Shown here piece after piece: positions 1 through 5,050 of a DNA stretch of 5,050 nt. The translations under genes were made by a program, and so were the position numbers. The notes under the pieces are model-generated. The model saw only the letters and a program-made list of their open reading frames with translations, did not search any database and was not told the DNA's origin. The DNA is from Paracoccaceae bacterium (GTDB lineage: Bacteria; Pseudomonadota; Alphaproteobacteria; Rhodobacterales; Rhodobacteraceae): the NCBI GenBank assembly GCA_003511785.1, contig DOIS01000011.1, positions 1 to 5,050 of the forward strand. The letters run 5' to 3'. How positions within the stretch are numbered: position 1 is the stretch's first letter; each line of letters opens with the position of its first letter.

Positions 1-135
1 TGCAACAGAGCCCTTTGCCAGGATCAAGGAATTCCGTGGTATCGCATCACGTTACGACAAAACCGACAACAGTTATGCCGCTAACTGGAACCTTGTCGCG
101 GCGCTCATCGCATCAAGATGAATGTCCACAGGCCC
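1..135 (+). mobile_element. Right end of an IS5-like insertion sequence (partial)
   Basis: This stretch holds the C-terminal end of a transposase followed almost at once by a sequence that looks like the right terminal inverted repeat (about 121-135). Read on the opposite strand the repeat is GGGCCTGTGGACATTC, which resembles the outer ends of many IS5-family elements. A close spacing of transposase stop and terminal repeat is usual in that family. The repeat runs into CTAG (135-138); IS5-type elements often target and duplicate short YTAR/CTAG-like sites, so the exact boundary (after 134 or 135) is uncertain. Base composition is visibly less GC-rich than the neighbouring genes. The left end lies outside the window, so whether the element is complete and what it interrupted cannot be seen. 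Confidence 0.7.
2..121 (+). CDS. IS5-family transposase, C-terminal end (5' part outside window)
   Basis: The open frame entering the window encodes 39 residues and a TGA stop at 119-121. It reads ATEPFARIKEFRGIASRYDK and then a short alanine-rich hydrophobic tail ending in LIASR. The pattern (F-x-R-I-K-x-F-R-x-I-A-x-R-Y-D-K) matches the conserved C-terminus of IS5-family DDE transposases, just after or including the region of the catalytic glutamate. The Glu at fragment residue 3 may be that residue, but too little is visible to be sure. The enzyme would cut and rejoin the ends of its own element. The stop is immediately followed by the putative terminal repeat. The reading frame is open within the fragment; whether the full gene is intact cannot be judged. 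Confidence 0.72.
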   Translation, partial: ATEPFARIKEFRGIASRYDKTDNSYAANWNLVAALIASR

Positions 136-182
136 TAGCTTTGCCAGGCTGGCGCTGTATGGATGTCTTAACCGATGACGTC

Positions 183-254
183 GGACCCGCTCATCAGAGC
201 CTTTCGGGGGCTTTTCGCGGGTGGAGAAGGCCGTCGGGCCTGATGAGCGGGCCC
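183..254 (+). repeat. Leader inverted repeat with a nested terminator-like hairpin
   Basis: The 176-bp stretch between the IS end and the first gene contains no credible ORF but has clear secondary-structure potential. CCCGCTCATCAG (186-197) and CTGATGAGCGGG (240-251) are perfect 12-bp inverted repeats; two more G-C pairs form beyond one mismatch (183-184 with 253-254). Between the arms, AGCC (198-201) can pair with GGCT (209-212), extended by G-U pairs and followed by TTTT (212-215), which resembles a short intrinsic terminator. The structure lies about 60 bp upstream of the yrhK-like start, so it could act as an attenuator, an operator for a dimeric repressor, or a relic terminator of a gene displaced by the IS. 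These roles are inference; only the pairing is seen. A weak -35-like TTGCCA at 141-146 has no good -10 partner. Confidence 0.45.
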
Positions 255-303
255 GGCGGAACTCGAAATCGCCTGTGACGTTGGCGCGACAGGGGCTCGG
301 AAG

Positions 304-310
304 AAGGAGG
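304..310 (+). promoter_or_regulatory. Near-perfect Shine-Dalgarno of the YrhK-like gene
   Basis: AAGGAGG at 304-310, within the longer match AAGGAGGTGA, is close to the full anti-Shine-Dalgarno complement. It lies 4 bases before the ATG at 315, a slightly short but workable spacing. It fixes the start of the small membrane protein and suggests strong initiation. Confidence 0.75.
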
Positions 311-314
311 TGAC

Positions 315-599
315 ATGGCCCTGTTCAGGCATCACAACCGACAGAAGAGCGAACGCAGCCGCCGGGTCTATGCGATGTTCGAGATCGCCTACACGGCGGT
401 GAGTTTCGTGGCGGGGCTCTGTTTCACCATCGGCTCGATCCTGTTCTTCTGGAAGGAATACGAGACCCAGGCGATCTGGCTGTTTCTCGTGGGCTCGATC
501 CTGTTCATGGTCAAGCCGACCCTGCGCTTCGCGCGCGAGATCAAGCTGGCCGCGATGGGCGACGAGGACGATCTGGCCAAGCGGTTCCAGGGCGAGTGA
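315..599 (+). CDS. YrhK-family small membrane protein
   Basis: The gene encodes a 94-residue protein of unknown biochemical role that resembles the YrhK-like domain family. A basic N-terminus rich in His, Arg and Lys (residues 1-18) is followed by two hydrophobic helices at about 23-46 and 52-67, joined by the short polar turn WKEYETQ. An amphipathic, charged C-terminus (68-94, RFAREIKLAAMGDEDDLAKRFQGE) follows. The helix pair, with its GSILFFWKEYE and VGSILFMVKP repeats, is what I recognise as YrhK-like. It is likely an inner-membrane protein; no catalytic residues are evident. The ATG is supported by the strong ribosome site just upstream. The next gene begins 30 bp downstream in the same direction with its own ribosome site, so the two are probably cotranscribed. 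Family assignment is from memory of the pattern, and the function is unknown. Confidence 0.75.
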   Translation: MALFRHHNRQKSERSRRVYAMFEIAYTAVSFVAGLCFTIGSILFFWKEYETQAIWLFLVGSILFMVKPTLRFAREIKLAAMGDEDDLAKRFQGE

Positions 600-629
600 C
601 GCGGCCAGACCCCGGCAGGAGGTAACAGC

Positions 630-1506
630 ATGACCAGCAACCTGACCGTCGCCGCCGCGCAATTCGCCAGCGCCATCGGCGATCTCGACACCAATTTCGC
701 CGAGCATCACCGCTGGGTCGCGGCTGCGCGGGAGGTGGAGGCCGATCTCCTGGTCTTTCCCGAACTGTCGATGGTGGGCCATTACGGGGCCGAGAACCTG
801 CTCGACGTGACCATGCGCCGCGACGATCCGCGCCTTCTGGAGCTGAGCCGGGCGGCGGGCGAGACGATCCTGGTCGTGGGCTTCGTCGAGGAGGGGCCCG
901 GCGCGCAATTCTACAATGCCGCCGGGGTCTACAAGGCGGGGCGGCTGATCTACATCCACCGCAAGATCAACCTGCCCTCCTATGGCAAGCTGATCGAGAC
1001 GAAATACTACGCCCAGGGGCGGTTCGTGGACACCCACGCCATCGACGAGGATTGGCGGCTGGGCCTGCTGATCAGTGCCGATCTGTGGAACCCGGCGCTC
1101 ACGCACCTGGCCTTTCTGCATGGCGCCACGCTCTTGATCGCGCCGATTTCCTCCGGCGTCGAAGCGGTGGGTGAGGCGTTCGACAACCCCTCGGGCTGGA
1201 CCGCCACGATGCATTTCTACTCGATGATGTATGGCGTGCCCTCGATCATGGTGAACCGGGTGGGGCCGGAGATGGACCTGAACTTCTGGGGCGGCTCGCG
1301 CATCCTGGATCCGTTCGGCCATCCGCTGGCCATCGCTGGCACGGGGCCCGAGCGTGGTCCACGCGCGGCTGGATTATGGCGAGTTGCGCCGCGCCCGCGC
1401 CCTGCTGCCCACGGTGCGCGACAGCAATCTGGGCCTGGTCGAGCGCGAGACCAACCGCCTGATCGACCGTCTCGGCGTGCCCGACATGATCCGCGACGAC
1501 ACCTGA
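630..1506 (+). pseudogene. Nitrilase-superfamily (carbon-nitrogen hydrolase) gene, frameshifted, with nucleophile Cys replaced by Ser
   Basis: Nitrilase-superfamily enzymes hydrolyse or transfer amide and nitrile groups using a Glu-Lys-Cys triad. Here the Glu is E45 (LLVFPELSMVGHY) and the Lys is K112 (IYIHRKINLPSYG). The nucleophile position, however, is S149 in GLLISADLWNPAL, where the family normally has Cys; the codon is AGT at 1074-1076, one base from TGT. The fold continues through IAPISSG, YGVPSIMVNRVG and GGSRILDPFG. Near 1341-1358 the frame breaks: the visible frame changes to low-complexity Pro/Arg-rich sequence. Shifting by one base restores VHARLDYGELRRAR and VRDSNLGLVERETNRLIDRLG, with a natural stop at 1504-1506. 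The repaired length is about 291 residues, normal for the family. Unrepaired, the frame runs on to 2018, inside pheT. The start is ATG 630 with AGGAGG at 617-622. It is either a decaying gene or carries a sequencing error; substrate unknown. Confidence 0.8.
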
Positions 1507-1525
1507 GCCGCGGCGCATCGGTCAC

Positions 1526-1543
1526 GGCGCCGGGTCCGGCGCC
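1526..1543 (+). terminator. GC hairpin after the nitrilase-like gene, possible terminator
   Basis: GGCGCCGG (1526-1533) and CCGGCGCC (1536-1543) are perfect inverted repeats. As RNA they would form a 7-bp all-GC stem with a GGTC loop, 19 bases after the stop codon of the repaired nitrilase-like frame. There is no immediate U-tract (the first T-run is TTTT at 1578-1581), so it would be a weak or Rho-assisted terminator, or an RNA-stability element. It sits in the 117-bp gap before pheT, which otherwise shows only weak promoter-like hexamers (TTGCAG at 1564, TTGCCA at 1583) without a good -10 box. Confidence 0.4.
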
Positions 1544-1610
1544 ACGCGCGGCCCGGGCGGCGCTTGCAGTCGGGGCGTTTTCTTGCCATTCCCCTGCCAG
1601 CATTCAGCGC

Positions 1611-1615
1611 AAGGA
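1611..1615 (+). promoter_or_regulatory. Ribosome binding site that sets the pheT start
   Basis: AAGGA at 1611-1615 lies 8 bases before the ATG at 1624. Together with the conserved PheT N-terminus MKFTLSWLRDHLDT starting exactly at that ATG, it favours this start. The in-frame TTG at 1564 would add 20 residues that do not resemble the family. Confidence 0.7.
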
Positions 1616-1623
1616 CCGGACCG

Positions 1624-4020
1624 ATGAAATTCACGCTTTCCTGGCTCAGAGATCACCTCGACACCAGCGCCTCGGTGGACGAGATCGCCGAGGCGCTGAC
1701 CGATCTGGGCCTCGAGGTCGAAGCGGTCGTCAACCCTGCCGACCGGCTGCGCGATTTCACTCTGGGCCATGTCACCCAGGCCGAGAAACACCCCGATGCC
1801 GACCGGCTACGCGTGTGCACGGTGCAGACCGACGCGGGCGAGACCCAGATCATCTGCGGCGCCCCCAATGCGCGCGAGGGGATCACCGTGGTGGTGGCCA
1901 AGCCGGGCACCTATGTGCCGGGCATCGACACCACGATCCAGGTGGGCAAGATCCGTGGCGTCGAAAGCCATGGCATGATGGTCTCGGAACGCGAGCTGGA
2001 GCTTTCCGACGAGCATGACGGCATCATCGAACTGCCCTCGGGCGAGGTGGGCCAGAGCTTTGTCGATTGGCTGGCCGAGAACGACCCGGCCAAGGTCGAC
2101 CCGGTGATCGAGATCGCCATCACCCCCAACCGCCCCGACGCGCTGGGCGTGCGCGGCATCGCTCGCGACCTGGCGGCGCGGGGCCTGGGCGTGCTGCGCG
2201 ACCAGTCTTACGAGCCGGTGCTGCCCGATTTCGTCTCGCCCATCGGGGTGAGCATCGACGCCGACACGCGCGACGGCTGCCCGCTGTTCTGTGGCGTGAT
2301 GATCCGGGGCGTGCGCAACGGGCATTCGCCGCAATGGTTGCAGGACCGGCTGCGCGCGATCGGGCTGCGGCCGATCTCGTTCCTGGTGGACGTGACCAAC
2401 TTCTTCACCTTCGATCAGAACCGGCCCTTGCACGTCTTCGACGCCGACAAGGTGGCGGGCGATCTGCGGGTCTATCGCGCTCAGGGCGGTGAGACGCTGA
2501 TGGCGCTGGACGATAAGGAATACACTTTCCAGCCCGGCCAGATGGTGATCGGTGACGACAACGGCGCCGAAAGCATCGCCGGTATCATGGGCGGCGCCCC
2601 CTCGGGGGTGAGCGACGAGACGGTGAATGTCTTTGTCGAGAGCGCCTATTGGGACCCGGTGCAGATCGCCTATGCCGGGCGCGCGCTCAAGATCAACTCG
2701 GACGCGCGTTATCGGTTCGAGCGCGGGGTGGACCCGGCTTTCACCCGCGAGGGGCTGGAGCGCGCGGTGCGGATGATCGTCGACCACGCGGGCGGCGAGG
2801 CCTCGGAAATGGTCGTGGCGGGCGATGTGCCGGACACCGCCCGCGCCTACCGGCTGGACCCGGCGCGGGTGGTCTCGCTGGTGGGCATGGACATACCCGA
2901 GAGCGAGCAGCGCCAGACGCTGACGCGGCTGGGTTTCCGGCTGGAGGGGAACATGGCGCATGTGCCCTCCTGGCGGCCCGACGTGCAGGGCGAGGCCGAC
3001 CTGGTCGAGGAGGTGGCGCGCATCGCCTCGCTCACCGGGTTGAAGGGGCGGCCCCTGCGGCGGGTTAGCGAGGGCGTGTCCAAGCCGGTGATGACGCCGC
3101 GCCAACGCCGATTGCAGGCGGCGCGGCGCACGACGGCCGCGCTGGGCTACAACGAATGCGTCACTTATTCCTTCATCGACCGAGAGGCGGCGGCACTGTT
3201 CGGCGGCGGCACGGACGCCACGCGGCTGGAGAACCCGATTTCCTCGGAGATGAGCCACATGCGTCCCGACCTGTTGCCGGGCCTGCTGCAAGCCGCCGCG
3301 CGCAACCAGGCGCGGGGGTTCATGGATCTCGCCCTGTTCGAGGTCGGCCCGGTCTTTGCCGGGGGCGAGCCGGGCGAGCAGGAGACCCAGGTGACGGGGC
3401 TGCTGGTCGGGCGCACCGGACCCAAGGACGTGCATGGCGCCGCGCGTCCGGTGGACGTGTTCGACGTCAAGGCCGATGCCGAGGCAGCCCTGGCCGCCAT
3501 CGGCGCACCGGCCAAGGTGCAGATCCTGCGCAACGGGGCCGATTGGTGGCACCCGGGCCGGCACGGGCGCATCTGCCTCGGGCCCAAGAAGGTGCTGGGC
3601 GTGTTCGGCGAGTTGCACCCGCGCGTGTTGCAGGCGCTGGACGTCAAGGGCCCGGCCATGGCGTTCACCCTCTGGCCCGACGCTGTGCCGCAGCCGCGCA
3701 AGTCCGGCGCGGCGCGCACCGCGCTGGAGGTGCGCGACTTGCAGGCGGTCGAGCGCGATTTCGCCTTCGTGGTGGGCGTCGAGGTCGAGGCGCAGGCGCT
3801 GGTCAACGCCGCACAAGGGGCCGACAAGGCGCTGATCCAAGAGGTGCGCGTCTTCGACGAATTCATCGGCGGATCGCTGGGCGAGGGGCGCAAGTCGCTG
3901 GCCATGACCGTGCGGATGCAGCCCGTGGACAAGACGCTCACCGACGCCGAGATCGAGGCGGTGGCGGCCCGGGTGGTCGAAAAGGTGCAGAAGGCCACCG
4001 GCGGGACACTGCGCGGCTGA
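1624..4020 (+). CDS. pheT: Phenylalanyl-tRNA synthetase beta subunit
   Basis: PheT pairs with PheS in a cytoplasmic alpha2-beta2 enzyme that charges tRNA-Phe with phenylalanine. The beta chain binds tRNA and, in the family, carries the B3/B4 editing domain. This copy has 798 residues, the usual bacterial length. Visible landmarks in order: N-terminal MKFTLSWLRDHLDT; tRNA-binding EMAP-like domain (about 39-150) with HPDADRLRVC (56-65) and ICGAPN (77-82); ITPNRPDALGVRGIARDLAA (166-185); B3/B4 region (about 210-380) with DVTNF (256-260), PLHVFDADK (268-276), GIMGG (320-324) and SDARYRFERGVDP (359-371); B5 domain (about 400-475) with RPDVQGEADLVEEVARI (451-467); catalytic-like core with LENPIS (535-540), FEVG (572-575) and GELHPRV (662-668); C-terminal anticodon-binding FDX-ACB domain (about 700-798) with ERDFAFVV (710-717) and FDEFIGG (744-750). 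No frame breaks are seen. pheS is not in the window, so the common adjacent pheST arrangement is absent here. Confidence 0.97.
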   Translation: MKFTLSWLRDHLDTSASVDEIAEALTDLGLEVEAVVNPADRLRDFTLGHVTQAEKHPDADRLRVCTVQTDAGETQIICGAPNAREGITVVVAKPGTYVPGIDTTIQVGKIRGVESHGMMVSERELELSDEHDGIIELPSGEVGQSFVDWLAENDPAKVDPVIEIAITPNRPDALGVRGIARDLAARGLGVLRDQSYEPVLPDFVSPIGVSIDADTRDGCPLFCGVMIRGVRNGHSPQWLQDRLRAIGLRPISFLVDVTNFFTFDQNRPLHVFDADKVAGDLRVYRAQGGETLMALDDKEYTFQPGQMVIGDDNGAESIAGIMGGAPSGVSDETVNVFVESAYWDPVQIAYAGRALKINSDARYRFERGVDPAFTREGLERAVRMIVDHAGGEASEMVVAGDVPDTARAYRLDPARVVSLVGMDIPESEQRQTLTRLGFRLEGNMAHVPSWRPDVQGEADLVEEVARIASLTGLKGRPLRRVSEGVSKPVMTPRQRRLQAARRTTAALGYNECVTYSFIDREAAALFGGGTDATRLENPISSEMSHMRPDLLPGLLQAAARNQARGFMDLALFEVGPVFAGGEPGEQETQVTGLLVGRTGPKDVHGAARPVDVFDVKADAEAALAAIGAPAKVQILRNGADWWHPGRHGRICLGPKKVLGVFGELHPRVLQALDVKGPAMAFTLWPDAVPQPRKSGAARTALEVRDLQAVERDFAFVVGVEVEAQALVNAAQGADKALIQEVRVFDEFIGGSLGEGRKSLAMTVRMQPVDKTLTDAEIEAVAARVVEKVQKATGGTLRG

Positions 4021-4027
4021 GGGGCTT

Positions 4028-4052
4028 ACGAGGGGGCGCTCGCTCCCCTCGT
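4028..4052. terminator. Hairpin between convergent genes, possible bidirectional terminator
   Basis: ACGAGGGG (4028-4035) and CCCCTCGT (4045-4052) are perfect 8-bp inverted repeats with a 9-base loop, beginning 8 bases after the pheT stop. The 74-bp gap separates pheT from the minus-strand methyltransferase that ends at 4095, so one stem could serve both transcripts. Neither side has a proper T-run, so intrinsic termination would be weak by the classical model. The position supports the call more than the sequence does. Confidence 0.55.
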
Positions 4053-4094
4053 CGCCACTGTCCGTTCGCACCAATGGGGTCTGCTGAAGCAGCC

Positions 4095-4571
4095 TCAGGC
4101 GCGATAGAACAGGTAGCGCCCGGGCGGGATGCCTTCGGGGCCGGTGAGTTCCTCGAACCCGACCAGGGGCTGGCCCGAGACGATCAGCCCGCCCGGCGCC
4201 ATCACCCGGGCGATGAGGGGGCTGAGCCGGGCGGCCTCGGCCACGTCCTTCTCCTTGATGCCGAAGCCGAAATCGTAATGCGCCAGCACGATACGGGCGC
4301 CGACGGCCGCCAGTTTCTCCAGCATCGGCTCGGCCTCGCCTTGCAGAAAGTCGGCCTGCGGCGGCTCGCAGGACGGGTGGCATTGCAGCACCCGGTCGAT
4401 CACCCAGATGCGCCGGCCGGCCAGGATCTCGCGCAGGTGATCATAGGTCCGGCCGTTGCCGAGGCCCAGGTCCAGCGCATCGCCCGGCCGGTCGGCGATC
4501 TGGTCCGCCGCCCAGTTCAGACCGTCGCGCTGGGCGGTCAGGCGGCGCAGCATCGAATCCAGTCGGCTCAT
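4095..4571 (-). CDS. Small class I SAM-dependent methyltransferase (Methyltransf_17-like)
   Basis: This 158-residue protein is a compact Rossmann-fold methyltransferase that would transfer a methyl group from S-adenosylmethionine; the substrate is unknown. After an N-terminal helix (MSRLDSMLRRLTAQRDGLNWAA), motif I appears as LDLGLGNGRTYDHL (residues 33-46), the SAM-binding loop. IWVIDR (55-60) is the following beta strand, normally carrying the acidic residue for the SAM ribose. IVLAHYDFG (94-102) is the motif IV strand, and MAPGGLIVSGQPLVGFEEL (124-142) is the post-core strand. The pattern matches the short alphaproteobacterial family I know as Methyltransf_17. Its ATG overlaps the stop of the upstream deacetylase-like gene by 4 bases (ATGA at 4568-4571), with GGAG (plus-strand CTCC at 4580-4583) 8 bases before the start. 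The pair is therefore probably cotranscribed and translationally coupled. No membrane segment or signal peptide is seen. Confidence 0.82.
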   Translation of the reverse strand: MSRLDSMLRRLTAQRDGLNWAADQIADRPGDALDLGLGNGRTYDHLREILAGRRIWVIDRVLQCHPSCEPPQADFLQGEAEPMLEKLAAVGARIVLAHYDFGFGIKEKDVAEAARLSPLIARVMAPGGLIVSGQPLVGFEELTGPEGIPPGRYLFYRA

Positions 4572-5050
4572 GTCGGTGTCTCCATGTGGGGCACGGTCCA
4601 GGGACGCACCGGCCCCCGCATCAGCCGCGCCAGCAGCGTGTCGATAAAGGACCAGATCGCCTCGTCATGTGCCAGATGATGCGTCAGGATGCCATAGGGT
4701 TCGCTCGCGTCGGCGCGGCCCGAGCGCCGCTCGGCCAACTGCGCCGCGATCTGCGCGATCAGCCGGTCGGGGTCTGCGAGGCCCCGGCTGCCCTTCCAGT
4801 CGATCGGGTCGAGATGGGCGTCGACCTGCGCAAGGCCCGGCGCGGCCTCGGGCGCACGGCGGGGCGTGACGGTTGACAGATGGGTAAAGCCCAGCCCGGG
4901 CAGAGCCGGGAGCAGGTCCGGCGCGACGCGGTTCCACGGAGGCACGAACATAGGCCGAAGGTCCGGGCCGAACAGGCTGCGCAGGCGCACAAGACCCCTG
5001 GCGGCCTCGTCGATGCGGGTCTCTAGCAGGCTGCTGAAAAAGTCGGCTCT
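4568..5050 (-). CDS. Polysaccharide deacetylase-like protein, C-terminal part (5' end outside window or interrupted)
   Basis: The minus-strand frame is open from the right edge to its TGA at 4568-4570, giving 160 residues. Recognisable elements are VPPWNRV (fragment residues 36-42), GLGFTHLST, VDAHLDPIDW (76-85) and a C-terminal LTHHLAHDEAIWSFIDTLLARL (122-143). These fit a subgroup of NodB-like deacetylases in alphaproteobacteria, which remove acyl groups from carbohydrate substrates using a metal-bound His/Asp site. The His-rich LTHHLAHDE would be the C-terminal active-site segment. The N-terminal half, including the usual metal-binding motif, is missing. A GTG at 4988-4990 could be read as a start, but it falls inside a conserved helix and would leave no metal site, so it is unlikely. 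The first eight or so codons may be insertion-sequence DNA rather than native sequence. The gene overlaps the methyltransferase start by 4 bases. Substrate unknown. Confidence 0.7.
   Translation of the reverse strand, partial: RADFFSSLLETRIDEAARGLVRLRSLFGPDLRPMFVPPWNRVAPDLLPALPGLGFTHLSTVTPRRAPEAAPGLAQVDAHLDPIDWKGSRGLADPDRLIAQIAAQLAERRSGRADASEPYGILTHHLAHDEAIWSFIDTLLARLMRGPVRPWTVPHMETPT
5027..5050. mobile_element. Possible insertion-sequence terminal repeat at the right edge
   Basis: CAGGCTGCTGAAAAAGTCGG (5027-5046) resembles the outer inverted repeats of several transposon families (the GGCTGnTGAAAAAGTC pattern, seen for example in IS1182- and IS5-like elements). It directly follows CTAG at 5023-5026. 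It lies within the deacetylase-like frame, and the residues it encodes (ADFFSSLL on the minus strand) are not ones I recognise from that family. Only 24 bases are visible and the frame stays open through them, so native coding sequence remains possible. Confidence 0.4.

Noticed and set aside
13..148. Direct repeat CTTTGCCAGG at 13-22 and 139-148
   Set aside because: Ten bases is too short to be meaningful here. One copy is inside the transposase reading frame and the other outside the element, so it is not a target duplication.
168..1322. 384-codon minus-strand open frame over the yrhK and nitrilase-like genes
   Set aside because: Its composition is that of a GC shadow (Arg, His, Gln, Pro rich). 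It has no recognisable motif and overlaps two convincing plus-strand genes.
1341..1360. Programmed ribosomal frameshifting in the nitrilase-like gene
   Set aside because: A +1 shift would be needed. No known +1 slippery stop or rare-codon context, nor a -1 heptamer in the right phase, is present, and an ordinary indel in a G/C run explains it.
1564..1623. Upstream TTG start that would lengthen PheT by 20 residues
   Set aside because: The conserved PheT N-terminus begins at the ATG at 1624, which has a well-placed AAGGA. The added residues do not resemble the family.
1807..4383. Very long minus-strand open frame (858 codons) opposite pheT
   Set aside because: It lies antisense to a fully recognisable PheT, is rich in His/Arg/Gly/Pro with no domain pattern, and runs through the convergent methyltransferase in another frame. 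Long antisense open frames are expected where third-position GC is high.
3156..4679. 507-codon plus-strand open frame across the end of pheT and the methyltransferase
   Set aside because: It is out of frame with pheT and antisense to the methyltransferase, both of which have clear family motifs. It has no ribosome site or known domain.
1..5050. CRISPR array, tRNA or rRNA genes, or known riboswitch
   Set aside because: No regularly spaced repeats, no cloverleaf with a T-arm GGTTCGAATCC-like core, no rRNA-like stretches and no recognisable riboswitch core were seen on either strand.

Overview
The window reads as chromosomal DNA of a GC-rich alphaproteobacterium, most likely a member of the Rhodobacterales (Roseobacter/Paracoccus-like). 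This placement is inferred from strong third-position GC, the style of the PheT protein, and the YrhK, nitrilase-like, methyltransferase and deacetylase proteins. No rRNA or tRNA gene is present to confirm it. The only secure housekeeping gene is pheT.

Layout, left to right. Bases 1-135 are the 3' end of an IS5-like insertion sequence: the last 39 codons of its transposase and a terminal repeat abutting CTAG. Bases 139-314 are a gene-free leader holding a 12-bp inverted repeat with a smaller terminator-like hairpin nested inside it. Next come two plus-strand genes 30 bp apart: a small two-helix YrhK-family membrane protein (315-599) and a nitrilase-superfamily gene (630-1506). The second looks damaged twice: serine stands where the catalytic cysteine is expected, and a net one-base excess near 1341-1358 throws the C-terminus out of frame. 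A GC hairpin (1526-1543) follows. pheT (1624-4020), the beta subunit of phenylalanyl-tRNA synthetase, then occupies almost half the window and looks intact.

A GC-rich hairpin (4028-4052) separates pheT from a convergent minus-strand pair: a polysaccharide-deacetylase-like gene running off the right edge, and a small SAM-dependent methyltransferase whose start overlaps the deacetylase stop by 4 bp (ATGA), suggesting translational coupling. The last 24 bases resemble an insertion-sequence terminal repeat, again next to CTAG, so the deacetylase may be interrupted there.

The genes do not form one pathway. The overall picture is a core translation gene between two small accessory gene pairs, with mobile-element sequence at the left edge and possibly at the right. 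I do not see a convincing new biological system. The most informative signals are the decay of the nitrilase-like gene immediately upstream of an essential gene and the IS-related edges.
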